Of a stretch of DNA of 64,000 nt, positions 10,575 to 22,231 are shown in pieces. The notes beneath the pieces are model-generated. The model saw only the letters and a program-made list of their open reading frames with translations. It had not been told where the DNA came from and did no database searches. Both the position numbers and the translations under genes were made by a program. Source of the DNA: Sabellastarte sp. h YS-2021 (lineage: Eukaryota; Annelida; Polychaeta; Sabellida; Sabellidae); assembly GCA_964017235.1 (NCBI GenBank), contig OZ024929.1, forward strand, positions 16,923,464-16,987,463, in the 5' to 3' direction. The first letter of the stretch is position 1. Every line of letters starts with the position of its first letter.

Positions 10575-11590
10575 TTAAGATATGTATTATTGGGATATTA
10601 AGATATCCCCTGAAGATAGTCTCAAGTCTGTCCACCATCTAAAATCCTGTTTGAATGACATTCAGGTCTGGATGTCTGAAAACAAACTCAAGCTAAACCC
10701 TGATAAAACAGAATTCATAGTATTTGGTGCCAAAGACAGATACAAATGTCTCAGTGACTCATTTCCTGTCAATATCCTGGGTAATTGTTTCTCTCCCACA
10801 GATGTTACGCGCAATCTGGGTGTTCTGTTTGATGCAAAGTTTTGTTTCACCAATCATGTAAATTCTGTCATGAAATCTTGTTTTATTAGCCCCAGGGACA
10901 CTCATCGTATCAGGACGTTTCTTTCCGTTGATACATCAGTGTTATTGCAAATGCTCTGGTCAGCAGTCGTTTGGATTATTGGAATTCTCTATTTCGTAGT
11001 TTGTCATCCCGTAATGCTACCAGGCTCCAGTATGTTCAAAATGCTCTTGCACAGTTTGTTAGCGGTGCTTCTAAGTTCACTCACATCACATCCAGCTTAA
11101 AGACACTGCATTGGCTAACTATCAGACAACGAATAATCTTTAAAACCCCAGTTCCTGTGTACAAGTACCTCACTACTGGCTAGCCTAAGTATTTTGCACC
11201 ATATCTCTCCTTGTACAAATGTGCCATTAACACAAGACGTTCAAACCCAAAAAACATGTTCCTCCAGGTTCCTCATTATTGTTCTTCCATCCATAAATCA
11301 AGGTCCACTTCAACAACAGTTTCTCATATGATGTCCTAAAGTTATGGAATGATCTTCCACATGATATACACAGTGCTCCAAATCTCTCATGTTTCAAAAG
11401 TCGACTAAAAACCTACTTATTTCAGAAATCATTACCACCTTAGTTTCTAACCACCGAACACCGGATTGCCTCCCTGGGTGGACTTGGAGTATGTCTAACA
11501 TCTTGATGATTTATCCTAACGAACTGGATGGTGTGCCTTAGAATCCATAGATACAGAGATTAAGCACTTGGACAACTGATTGATTGATAT
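10575..11590 (+). pseudogene. Decayed CR1/L2-like LINE, RT C-terminal part and 3' tail
   Basis: The frame from about 10582 encodes ENKLKLNPDKTEFIVFG, a standard post-catalytic motif of CR1/L2-like reverse transcriptases. Homology shifts frame near 10970 (LFRSLSSRNATRLQYVQNAL, then LHWLTIRQRIIFK) and continues in further frames to about 11440. The 3' tail ends in TGATTGATTGAT near 11575-11588. The RT catalytic motifs are absent, so it is 5' truncated and has at least two frameshifts. It is clearly older than the LINE at 3310. Confidence 0.75.
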
Positions 11591-11754
11591 TTTACAGATG
11601 ATAGCTCTTGGATGGGTTGTGAAGCCCTAGTTTTAACCTTTGTCAGGGAAAATTCCGAAAAAAATTAAGACAGTAGAACAAATCCCTTGTAAAAGCCAAC
11701 ACCTTAATCTTCAAAATATCTCTCAGGTTCAAATTAACACTTTTTTCATATTCT

Positions 11755-12113
11755 GGGACTGGTTTCACGAAGCCTCCTTTGGAAGGGACCTCCTTTAGTA
11801 AAGGAATGTCATGTTTATTCCTTTGGGAGGGCCACCTTCACAAAGGCTCCTTTAACTCTCCTTACCAAAGGTCTTGCTTGAAACTTAAGAAGGGAGCAAA
11901 TGTCCTTTATTAAACATTCTTTTAAGGACCCTTCCTTAAATTTAAGGTAGGTCCTTAGCTTCCTTGAAATTCAAGGGATTTTTCAAGGTCTCCTTTAAGG
12001 AAGGAGGCTTTGTGGAACTGAAATTTTTTTTTAAAGGGGGGGGGGGTGAAATTCAAGGAAATCCTTAAAGTTAAGGTGACCTTTATCTTAGGAGGCTTCG
12101 TGAAACCGGCCCC
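11755..12113. mobile_element. MITE with TIR GGTTTCACGAAGCCTCCT
   Basis: The left terminus (11755-11778) and right terminus (12090-12113) are inverted copies with an 18 bp perfect core, GGTTTCACGAAGCCTCCT. The interior is rich in CCTTTAAGGA-type palindromes, so a strongly folded single strand is expected. There is no coding capacity. Target-site duplication was not resolved, so the superfamily is unknown. A decayed relative (GGGGCTAGTTTCATAAAG) lies near 24247. Confidence 0.75.
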
Positions 12114-12727
12114 GGGTCAAGTGCAGAATACTTTCAGGGGCGCAAATTAACAGTCACCAAGTGGCCCCTGGCTGTTTTTGTTAAGTGCCAATAAAGTCTG
12201 TGTCAAGATAAAGTTTGGCTATTGATTTTGTGTGTTTTGCATATCTTTTTTATCAAATTTTATATGTTAAGAATGGTCTAAGGAAGATCCCTATTTTAAG
12301 ATGACATTAAATTCCCCATGTTAAAGAATTATGGCAACATTATAAAGTAAAAAAAAAAGGATTTATCGCCAACTCAGTTAGATTTTCTCTTTGGTTTTCC
12401 AGTCTAACTTGGCATACATTTTAAGATTTTCTAAAGGAGTATCCTGACCAGCTGGTGACATTAAAATTCAAATATGTTTGAACTGATGGTCTAAAAACCT
12501 GTATAATTAGGCTTTCACTTCAAGGCTCATTATGTTGGCATTTTTTTTTAAATCTTGATTTGTCACTGACATATTTTACATTGATCAGTGTCCATTTAGT
12601 GTTACATTTTCGAGAATGCTGTGTCAGTAAAACAGATTTCATGAACTCAGATCATTGATTTCCAAGTATGGGCATGTGGGATTCAACTGTAAAAGAGTCT
12701 TTATGGCATATTGTCTATACATTGTAG
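12114..12727. other. AT-rich intron-like or intergenic spacer
   Basis: No gene or repeat recognised. Confidence 0.4.
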
Positions 12728-12796
12728 CTTCTTCTGAATTAATGGCTTTAAGTCAGGCTGATTATAACTACACTGAGCATTTAGCAGCAAATTATG
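12728..12796 (+). CDS. Candidate internal host exon (69 nt)
   Basis: A 69 nt open segment is bounded by a possible acceptor (ATTGTAG, 12721-12727) and a consensus donor (ATG|GTAAGT at 12797). The open frame takes two bases, then SSELMALSQADYNYTEHLAANY, then one base, so intron phases are equal on both sides and the exon length is a multiple of three. The same phase fits the candidates at 22232 and 28729 downstream. I do not recognise the peptide. A short exon with an ordinary acceptor can arise by chance, so this is weak evidence without transcript support. Confidence 0.3.
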
Positions 12797-12913
12797 GTAA
12801 GTTATGGCAAACCCCTGTACCACACTTCCTGCACTACCCGTGCCTTACAAACAACCTATCTATGTGTTTATATTTTGACTGTGTTTTGTTATTTAGAACA
12901 ACATTGTAGTAGG

Positions 12914-12922
12914 TAGATTTCA
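12914..12922 (+). repeat. Possible 9 bp target duplication, left copy (TAGATTTCA)
   Basis: TAGATTTCA here matches 20584-20592, just outside the inverted repeats of the 12930-20575 element. Seven to eight bases on each side separate it from the point where the inverted repeats align, so it is only suggestive. Confidence 0.35.
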
Positions 12923-12929
12923 AATCCTT

Positions 12930-13043
12930 GAAAAAAGCCCACCAAGAAAAATGCCCATTAAGTGAACCCCATCAGCAAAAAAGCCCATCAGGAAAATTGC
13001 CCATCAGCTAAAGTGATGGGTAGGAAAATTGCCCATCAATTTT
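12930..13043 (+). repeat. Left inverted repeat of the 12.93-20.58 kb nest
   Basis: The sequence alternates GCCCATCA-type blocks with A-rich spacers. It aligns to the reverse complement of 20462-20575 along its full length with few mismatches and small gaps. Confidence 0.8.
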
Positions 13044-13544
13044 TCAAAATTTCTTTACAACGTATATTTTATTGCACTACAATAGTTAATATAACTATTT
13101 TTTTATAAAAACCTCATGAAATGTACTGATAAATTACATTTACAATTGATTAAGGCCCAGTTCTATTTCAGGTTTGTGCATAAGTTTCGTAAGTTTGTCA
13201 GCTGACATTATGTCGTCACTCTGCAGCGTGGGCGTACGCGTCTGCGTGAAAAACTTCTTCTCCAAAACTACAAGGCCTAGAGACATGCTGTTTTTTTAAA
13301 AGATACCTTATCTATCGAGGATGGAAAATTGTTCAAGGCATGCAAATCTGTCTGTTCGTCTGTTTGCTAGAGACATTACAAGGGAGGTGAAAATTTCAAC
13401 ACTTTATCACAATTTTCTCAGTGACTATTGCAGGGATTTCTCTCATATCTTGCATATATGTACTAGGCCAGAGGTAGATTCTCTTGTGTGAGTATGAGAC
13501 CTGGATCTGTCTTACTTTTTTTAAAATAAATTTTTTTAATAATT

Positions 13545-14990
13545 TTTAATGCATTAAAATTCATGAAATCATGCACTAAATCACTTATAACTTGAAAAGT
13601 GTTGCATTTATAGCATTTTGTTAAAATATGTTATTCAGCTACTTTTTTCATAGCTACAACATGGTGAGTAACTTGGGTGTCTGTTTCAATAGCTAAGTGA
13701 GTAATAGCTACTTTTGGGCTTTTCAGTAACTACCATCTTGAGTAAAATCACTTGTAACTTGAAAACTATTTCATTTAGAGAATTTCGTATAAATATGTTA
13801 TTCAGCTACTTTTGGGTCAGCTATAACATAGTAAAATTTCAGACCTGTAGCTCATGGCATAGCTGAGTAATAGCTACTTTTAGGTTATCACTATTGAGTA
13901 AATCAGTTGTAACTTGAAAACTATTGCATTTACAGTATTTTGTTTCAATATGTTATTCACCTATTTTGGGGTCAGCTATAACATAGTCAAATTTCAGACC
14001 TGTAGCTCATAGCATAGCTGAGTAATAGCTACTTTGAGGTTATCACTGTTGAGTAAATTACTTATAACTTGAAAACTATTGCATTTAGAGTATTTTGTTT
14101 CAATATGTTATTCACCTATTTTGGGGTCAGCTATAACATAGTCAAATTTCAGACCTGTAGCTCATGGCATAGCTGAGTAATAGCTACTTTGAGGTTATCA
14201 CTGTTGAGTAAATCACTTATAACTTGAAAACTATTGCATTTAGAGTATTTTGTTTCAATATGTTATTCACCTATTATGGGGTTAGCCATAACATGGTAAA
14301 ATTTCAGGCCTGTAGCTCATGGCATAGCTGAGTAATAGCTACTTTGAGGTTATCACTGTTGAGTAAATCATTTATAACTTGAAAACTATTGCGTTTACAG
14401 AAATTTGTGTAAATACGTTATTTGGCTACTTTTGGGTCAGCTATAACATAGTGAAATTGCAGACCTGTAGCTCATGGCACAACTGAGCAATAGCTATTTT
14501 CAGGTACTGACTGTTGAGTAAATCAGTTGTAACTTGAAAAATATTGCATTTGGAGTATTTTGTTAAAATATGTTGTTCACCTACTTTTGGGTCAGCTATA
14601 ACATAGTGAAATTGTAGACCTATAGCTCATGGCATAGCTGAGCAATAGCTATTTTCAGGTTCTCACTATTGAGTAAATCAGTTGTAACTTGAAAACTATT
14701 GCATTTAAAGTATTTTGCTTAAATATGTTGTTCACCTACTTTTGGGTCAGCTATAATATAGTAAAAATTCAGACATGTAGCTCATTGCATAGCTGAGTAA
14801 TAGTTCCTTTGAGGTTCTCACTGTTGAGTAAATCAGTTGTAACTTGAAAACTATTACATTTAGAGTATTTTGTTTACATATGTTATTCACATAATTTTTT
14901 GTCAGTTATATCATAGTGAAATTGCAGACCTCTATGTCATGGCATAGCTGAGCAATAGCTACTTTCAGGTTCTCACTATTGAGTAAATCA
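13545..14990 (+). repeat. SatD, about 155 bp satellite, about 9 units
   Basis: GAGTAAATCA recurs near 13741, 13896, 14051, 14208, 14363, 14516, 14672, 14827 and 14984, each followed by an AACTTGAAAACTATTGCATTT variant and GAGTAATAGCTACTTT. The order of phrases is the same as in SatE and SatC, so the three descend from one unit. The segment before it (13175-13545) is unique and starts with a CG-rich stretch. Confidence 0.85.
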
Positions 14991-15120
14991 TTGTATCCAC
15001 TGGATAGCGGCAGTGTGTAGAGAGATTTCATCATTACCGCTCTAATGAAAAAAATATTATAGCTAGCCTTCTCAAGTTTCCAGAATATATATGAATAACC
15101 ATAAAATGTTGCCTGGGAAT

Positions 15121-18100
15121 TTGTTTGTGTATGGGAGACCTTCAGGCTCCGCCGGCTCCGCATTTTGTTTTCCTTATAACTCTGTAACCGTTAGGCGGAT
15201 TCTTTTCAAATTTGGCAGGTTTAGGCAGTAGCCTTGGGGAATGCTGCAGTGACATTTCAACCAATCAGAGAGGTCACATGACCAAAAATGTCTTTTTTCG
15301 ATGGGGAAGCTTGTCCGGATGATAACTTGAAAGGAATTTATCAATTCACCTGAAACTTGGCAAATACATTCATTCTATTAAAATCTGGAAATCATTAGAT
15401 TTTGGCATTGATTGGTCAAGAAATGCCCGAGTAATTAATGATTAATTAATCATTACGAATTTTCCAAATAAGGAAAACACAAAAATGCTTATATCTCGAA
15501 AACCGTGCTAGATAGAGCGATTTCGACGAAATTTTTGACCCACAGGGTATCTCTGCGGAGTAGTTTTCCCAATTTTCAAAAAAATTTTGTCTCGCCCAAA
15601 ATGTCGGCCATTTTGAATTTTCGAAATTTTCGCAAAAATTGCAAAACACAAAAATGCTTATATCTCAAAAACCGTGCTAGATAGAGCAATTTCGACGAAA
15701 TTTTTGACCCACAGGGTATCTCTGCAGAGTAGTTATCTCAATTTTGAAAAAAAAAATTTCTCGCCAAAAATGGCGGCCATTTTGAATTTTCGAATTTTTC
15801 GCAAAAATTGCAAAACATAAAAATGCTTATATCTCAAAAACCGTACTAGATAGAGCGATTTCGACGAAATTTTTGACCCACAGGGTATCTCTGCAGAGTA
15901 GCCATGCCTATTTTAAAAAAAAAAATTTGTCTCGCCAAAAATGACGACCATTTTGAATTTTCGAATTTTTCGCAAAAATTGCAAAACATAAAAATGCTTA
16001 TATCTCGAAAACCGTGCTAGATAGAGCGATTTCGACAAAATTTTTGACCCACAGGGTATATCTGCAGAGTAGCCATCCCAATTTTCGAAAAAATTTTGTC
16101 TCGCCAAATATGGCGACCATTTTGAATTTTCGAATTTTTCGCAAAAATTCCAAAACATAAAAATGCTTATATCTCGAAAACCCTGCTAGATAGAGCAATT
16201 TCGACGAAATTTTTGACCCACGGGGTATCTCTGCAGAGTAGTCATGCCAATTTTCAAAAAAAAAATTTCTCGCAAAAAAATGGCGGCCATTTTGAATTTT
16301 CGAATTTTTCGCAAAATTGCAAAACATAAAAATGCTTATATCTCGAAAACCGTGCTAGATAGAGCGATTTCGACGAAATTTTTGACCCAAAGGGTATCTC
16401 TACAGAGTAGCCATGCCAATTTTCAAAAAAATTTTGTCTTGCCAAAAATGGCGGCCATTTTGAATTTTCGAATTTTTGCGCAAAAATTGCAAAACACAAA
16501 AATGCTAATATTTCGAAAACCGTGCTACATAGAGCGATTTCGACGAAATTTTTGATCTTCAGGGTATCTCTGCAGAGCAGCTATCCCAGAGAGCTTTCAC
16601 TTGGTGAAGTTTCAGACCCATAGCTAATTGCTCACCTACTCAAAATGAGTAAATGCGAATTACCTCTAAAAGTATTGCAGATAGCCAATTTTTCTCAAAT
16701 AACTCATTCACCTACTTTTGGAAGAGCTTTCACTTGGTGAAGTTTCAGACCCGTAGCTAATTACTCACCTACTCAAAATGAGTAAATGCTAATTATCTCA
16801 AAAACTATTGCGGATACCCAATTTTTATCAAATAACTCATTCATGTACTTTTGGGAGAGCTTTCACATGGTGAAGTTTCAGACCCGTAAATGATTAGATC
16901 TACTCACCTACTCAAAATGAGTAAATGCAAATTATCTCTTAAAAGTATTGTAGATAGCCAATTTTTCTCAAATAACTCATTCACCTACTTTTGGAAGAGC
17001 TTTCACATGGTGAAGTTTCAGACCCATAGCTAATTATTTACCTACTCAAAATGAGTAAATGCTAATTATCTGTAAAAGTATTGCGGATACCCAGTTTTTA
17101 TCAAATAACTCATTCGTCTACTTGTGGGAGAGCTTTCACATGGTGAAGTTTCAGACCCATAGCTAATTACTCACCTACTCAAAATGAGCAAATGCGAATT
17201 ATCTCTAAAAGTATTGCAGATAGCCAATGTTTCTCAAATAACTCATTCACCTACTTTTGGGAGAGCTTTCACTCTGTGAAGTTTCAGACCCATAGCTAAT
17301 TACTCACCTACTCAAAATGAGTAAATGCGAATTATCTCTAAAAGTATTGCAGAGAGCCAATTTTTATCAAATAACTCATTCACCTACTTTTGGCAGAGCT
17401 TTCACTTGGTGAAGTTTCAGACCTATAGCTAATTATTCACCTACTCAAAATGAGTAAATGTGAATTATCTCTAAAAGTATTGCAGATAGCCAATTTTTCT
17501 CAAATAACTCATTCACCTACTTTTGGGAGAGCTTTCACTCTGTGAAGTTTCAGACCCATAGCTATTTATTCACCTACTCAAATGAGTAAATGCGAATTAT
17601 CTGTAAAAGTATTGCGGATACCCAATTTTTATCAAATACTCATTCATCTACTTGTGGGAGAGCTTTCACATGGTGAAGTTTCAGACCCATAGCTAATTAC
17701 TCACCTACTCAAAATGAGTAAATGCGAATTATCTCTTAATAGTATTGCAGATAGCCAATTTTTCTCAAATAACTCATTCACCTACTTTTGGAAGAGCTTT
17801 CACACACGAAAAATGAAAAATTGTGAATATCTCGGAAAAGCTATTTCTTTTGCTTTAATGCTCGGCAGGAGATACACACCGCGGCAGTGGTCTTGACAAA
17901 AAAATTTTGTCTCCCCAAAAATGGTGGCCATTTTGAATTTTCAAAGTTTTTGCAAAACACAAAAATGCTTATATCTCGAAAACCGTGCTATATGGAGCGA
18001 ACTCAACAAAATTTTTGACCTGCTGGGTATCTCTGCAGAGTAGCCATGCCAATTTTCAAAATACTTTTGTCTCGCCAAATATAGCGGACATTTTTAATTT

Positions 18101-18308
18101 TTTAATTTTTTGCAAAACACAAAAATGCTTATATCTTGAAAACCGTGCTAGATAGAGCAGACTGCGCTGACTTTGGTTGCCACAACAGTATAAGGCTAGA
18201 AACGAAGCATTTTCTTAATACTTTAGCACTCACCTTTATATCCTTTTCGGGACGCTTTGTTTTTGCTATGCAAAAACATTATCTTTTTTTTTGCGAGCGA
18301 TCCTCTAG
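15121..18308 (+). mobile_element. RC-3 copy B, lacking the 5' hairpin
   Basis: The element matches copies A and C from just after the 5' hairpin (TTGTTTGTGTATGGG) to terminus CTAG (18305-18308). It holds about seven SatB units (15490-16587), the RC-2-like block (16588-17895) and the conserved 3' arm. The 3' arm has GGGACGCTT followed by a hairpin GTTTTTGC-TAT-GCAAAAAC (near 18258-18276). The right flank is RC-6 sequence. The missing 5' hairpin means the left end is truncated or was never copied. Confidence 0.7.
16588..17895 (+). repeat. RC-2-like block inside RC-3 copy B
   Basis: About nine SatC units of about 134 bp. The block ends with GGCAGGAGAT (17864-17873) and CTTG (17892-17895), then SatB resumes. 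It starts at the same SatB position as in copies A and C. Confidence 0.7.
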
Positions 18309-19016
18309 TTTTAGCCTCATTTTGAAAAACAAGATGGCCGCCAGGGACGTTTATTTGACTTTATACAAGGACTTTTGTTGGCCCTCTAGAGCAAAGGATA
18401 TTATAAGTACAGATCTCATATTCGCAGGATATGTTCCTCATTATAAAATCTTGACTGGGAATATTTTTGGGCTCATTTTGAAAAACAAGATGGCCGCCAC
18501 TGGTGTTATTGGTCCTAGAGGTTTGGGATGGTAAACCAACCTGTAGGAAATCATGGGCTGGGAATCTTTTGGTGTGGTCAGATTTGAACTTTGACCCCTC
18601 CTTCAAGGTCAAACGAGGATGGCCAAACTTAAAAGTGCTTATAACTCACTTATTATTGGTCCTAGAGGTTTGGGATGGTAAACAGACATATAGGAAAGCA
18701 TGGGCTGGGAATATTTTTGTGTGGTTGGATTTGACCTTGGACCCCTTCTTCAGGGTTGTACGAGGATACTGCATTTGCAGTATTTCTTTAAATATGTTTT
18801 AACGTACTCTTTAGACTTAAACAGTTACCTTGTTACTTTCCTTCATAATACCATTTGCAGGGCACAACTTTTTTGTCCTTTTCTTCTGTCAGGTTCAGAA
18901 TTTCTTTTGAACATGCTGTTCAATTACCGTTTACTGTACTTCTGTACAGCACTTTCCCTGATAATTATGCTTTCCTCTCATTATTACCTTCACAAATCAA
19001 AAACACTCAGTCAGCT

Positions 19017-19248
19017 GACACAGTGCCCATTCACGGGCACTCTCCTCTTGTTTGTATTTATTCATATCAAAGGAAGAGTGCATAAATTTCATAAGTTATT
19101 TTATTTATATCAAAAGAAGGGTGCATAAGTTTCCAAAGTTTTTTATTTACATCAAAAGGAGGGTGTATATGGTGTGCCTACTCAGGTGAGAATGAATTGT
19201 TTGAAAACTGAGAACAAATCAATTGATGGGCAGTGTGTGAGGGTAATT
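19017..19248 (+). repeat. Possible short hairpin-ended element with three ATATCAAA-type sub-repeats
   Basis: AGTGCCC-ATTCAC-GGGCACT forms a hairpin near 19023-19043. Three units near 19060, 19100 and 19143 carry TATTTATATCAAA variants followed by AGGGTGCATAA. ATGGGCAGTGTG near 19226 is an imperfect inverted match to the left arm. It may be another small rolling-circle-like element, but one mismatch and overlap with inverted-repeat sequence make this uncertain. Confidence 0.3.
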
Positions 19249-20168
19249 ATGTCCACCCCACTGGGGGGTGGACATATTATTTTTGCTTTTTCCGGCGTCC
19301 GCCGTCCGGACGCTTGGTTTCCGCTCATTTGAAGGAAAAGTATTTATCCTATCTTTACCAAATTTGGTATGGGTGTTTATTGGGTTAATAGCTTGCATGG
19401 GATTGCTTTTGGTGAAGATAGGTGTATAGCTAACTGAGTAATAGCTACTTATATACTTTTGTGTACTTCTTTTGTTTCCGGGCATTTTAAGGAAAAATAT
19501 TTGACATATCTTTACCAAATTTAGTATGAGCATTACTTAAAAGGTTGATAGCTTGCTTGGGATTGCTTTTGGTGATAATAGCTATATAACTGATTGAGTA
19601 ATAGCTACTTGGCTACGTTGCCAAAAATGGCAAAACACAGATTTGCTTCTATCTCCTTAACCGTGTGAGATAGAGTGATTTCGTCGAAATTTTCGACTCA
19701 TAGGGTATCTGAGCAATGTACTCTTGGCAATTTTCAAAAAAAATTTTCCCCTCCCCAAATGGCAAAACACAAATTTGCTTCTATCTCCTTAACCGTACGA
19801 GATAGAGCGATTTCGTCGAAATTTTCGACCCACAGGCTATCTGAGAAATGTACTCTTGGAAATTTTCAAAAAAATTTCCTCTCCCCAAAAATGGCGGGCA
19901 TTTTGTATTTTCGAATTTTGCCAAAAATGGAAAAACACAAATTTGCTTCTATCTCCTTAACCGTGCATGATAGAGCGATTTCGTCAAAATTTTCGACCCA
20001 ACCAATGCAAAAAGGCATGAAGCTGAAATAATTTACATGTATACTAATAAATATTTAAGCATCATTGATATATTTTACAAATGAAACAGGGTCTTGTAAG
20101 ACTACTATACAATTTTTGCAAAAGGTTCATGGGGTGGACATTACACATGATAATGTGTGTTCTTCTAT
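19249..20168 (+). mobile_element. RC-4, complete rolling-circle-like element
   Basis: The 5' hairpin is ATGTCCACCCC (19249-19259) paired with GGGGTGGACAT (19265-19275). A CG-rich palindromic stretch follows (19292-19314), then a unique arm and about three SatI units of 140-170 bp (19640-20000, phrase CTATCTCCTTAACCGT). The 3' arm carries GGGGTGGACAT (20131-20141), a hairpin ACACAT-GATA-ATGTGT (20143-20158) and terminus CTAT (20165-20168). Both ends, the complementary pair and the 3' stem-loop are intact, making this one of the clearest examples of the architecture. Confidence 0.7.
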
Positions 20169-20461
20169 GCTATCCTGTTTCTATTCATATGTCGCAGCTG
20201 CTATCAACAGGGCGTCCTATTTCTAGTAACAAATTGCAACTTAGTGCTTCTTTCATTTTCTTTTCTCAGTATAAATCAAATGATGGGTAAAGAGTGAGAT
20301 TGTACTTGCAAATTACAATTATTTCTGTTACCTCTTTCATTTATTTATATCAAAGGAAGGCTGCAACACTAAATTTAAAAAATGATGGGCATAAAGTTTG
20401 TTGAAAAAGTTGTAATATGTTGTCACTATTTTAAATAAAATACTAAATTAAAAAAACAAAA

Positions 20462-20575
20462 CAATTGATGGGCAATTTTCCTACCCATCACTTTAGCTGA
20501 TGGGCAATTTTCCTCATGGGTCTCTTTGCTGATGAGATCCACTTGATGGGCATTTTTCCTGATGGGCTTTTTTCC
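20462..20575 (-). repeat. Right inverted repeat of the 12.93-20.58 kb nest
   Basis: Reverse complement of 12930-13043. The outermost recognisable bases are TGGGCTTTTTTCC. A 9 bp motif shared with the left flank follows at 20584-20592. Confidence 0.8.
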
Positions 20576-20592
20576 ATACACCATAGATTTCA

Positions 20593-21760
20593 TGGGATTT
20601 GCCTTGTGATGGCAATTCAAGATTGGCATGCTTATTTTGTGATAATTTGCTCAAGTTTACAAGTGGGTTTACATCAACAAGTAAATTACTTCTCCAGAAA
20701 TCCCATGTGTGTATCTCTGGAGAGAAATAATTTTATGTGAAATTCATCCATTTTACTGCCTTGTGACATCCATCTAGAATTGGCATGCTTGTTTTTTGAG
20801 TGAATAATTAGCTTCATTTTGCAGAGGTTAGATTCAGACATCACATTGGCATGAGGTGATGCATCACAATTACAAAGCGTTTGTCACTTCTGTTTAGTTT
20901 TCTTTGAGTTTTTCGCTGTCATTGTTTTTCCCTTTTTACATGTAGTGGCTATTTATGTTGTGCATAGCATTTTTACATGTTGGTTTTTTTTTAATAAAGT
21001 TTAAGTAGATGTCGCTTATAATTCAACCTGTCGGCAAGCCGTCGACTTTCTCATACTCATGAAGTTGTAGATATTCCATATCTTTTGGTCTGATCACCAC
21101 CGCTGTAATTGAATACTTTCATTAGAGTAAATAAAAACTCGAGTTTTATTTTTCTAATTTGTGTAATATTGCAATGCAAGCAACAAATCAGTCTAAATTA
21201 ATGACAGTCAGGTGACACCAGAGAAAAGGAATGAAATGAGTTGGTTTGAGAAGGAAAGTAAAAAAATTACAGAGACTTAGCCTTGGTAAAGTCTCAAGTT
21301 ATTCAAAACCAGGGCAAACTTTCAGCTCAGATAATGAAGTTTCAGTTCATATAATAAACATGAACATATGCTGGATTTTAAGTAAGCATTACTATAAACT
21401 GCTAAGACAGAGATTTCTGATGTGCTTCTCTCTCCTAACATGTACAAGTGTTATATGAATAATAAATATCTGTGTACATATTTGAAAATGATATTGTACA
21501 AATTTGACCCTTAAGTAAGACTAGCAGGATCCCAGTAGTTGTAGATTTCTTTAGCAAATTATCTCATTTGTCTAAAGAATCGGATCATACTACTAGCTCT
21601 TTAAAATGATATTTCGTCCTTTTACAGTAACATTATTCCAACCAGCACACTTTGAATTTGGTGCAAGTCATGTTTCAAAATCCTGATTAAAAGGTCTCAG
21701 AGAGAATTTGAATTTTGTTTAAGCTTGTGAAGTTCTCCACTTATGTGAACCTTATTATTG
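20593..21760. other. Unique AT-rich spacer
   Basis: I see no exon, RNA gene or known repeat. Short open frames lack splice context and codon-like composition. Confidence 0.4.
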
Positions 21761-22022
21761 TACCCCCTGACAAATGTCGGGGATATACTAGTTTCAGTGT
21801 TGTGCCATGGCCCACTGCCGTACACTAGGACTTGTGTGCGAGATAACCCAAGAATGCTTTCAGGGATTTCATTCAAATTTCATGGAAATTGAAATAATGC
21901 AAAGTGTGTCATAAGAATTGTTGAAAATTGGTCCCACAGAAAATACCCAATCAAATTCAACACTCATGGCATGTGATATGGCCTGTCTAGGGATATGTTG
22001 GCTTCCAATTGGTGCTGTCTAT
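21761..22022 (+). mobile_element. Mini RC-5 (262 bp, no satellite)
   Basis: The 5' hairpin TACCCCCTGACAAATGTCGGGGATA is imperfect (21761-21785). The 3' arm has GTCTAGGGATATGTTGGC (near 21984-22001) and terminus CTAT (22019-22022). Both arms match the 3.3 kb RC-5 at 37806-41068, but the satellite core is absent. Confidence 0.6.
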
Positions 22023-22231
22023 TTAATAGTTATACACCGAGTTGTGGGACATTCTTCTCAAAATTTAGATTTTTGTTAGAATTTTAGGCCTTGTATGCAT
22101 TCCATTCCAGGATTGAAGAGAATTTTACTTCTTAATTAGCTTTAAGGGATGGAATCAGTGGTGAAGTGGTGAGTTTCAAATTTCTTATGTCACTGTTTCA
22201 TAGCACAGGTGATTTTTAAATCTTTGCGCAG

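Larger units (their letters stand above)
14991..18765 (+). mobile_element. RC-6 copy inserted in SatD and split by RC-3 copy B
   Basis: Left part: after a SatD unit, TTGTATCCACTGGATAG resembles the RC-6 5' hairpin at 47816. Right part: 18309-18765 matches 47975-48600, including a GAAAAACAAGATGGC phrase and the ATTATTGGTCCTAGAGGTTT tandem units (near 18507 and 18655). SatD-like sequence (GCATTTGCAGTATTTC) resumes at about 18768. The 3' terminus is not recognisable and the left arm (15020-15120) is poorly matched, so this copy is degraded. Confidence 0.5.
12930..20575. mobile_element. 7.6 kb region bounded by inverted repeats of about 114 bp (nest of elements)
   Basis: 12930-13043 and 20462-20575 are inverted copies, roughly 85-90% alike by eye, and are themselves made of GCCCATCA-containing sub-repeats. 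Between them lie SatD, a split RC-6, RC-3 copy B and RC-4. The simplest reading is one TIR-type DNA element with satellite DNA inside that later absorbed other insertions. Two separate inverted insertions of a short element would look similar. No transposase is seen. Confidence 0.5.

Noticed and set aside
18136-18534. 132-codon open frame
   Set aside because: It crosses from the RC-3 3' arm into RC-6, so it is an accidental fusion of two elements.
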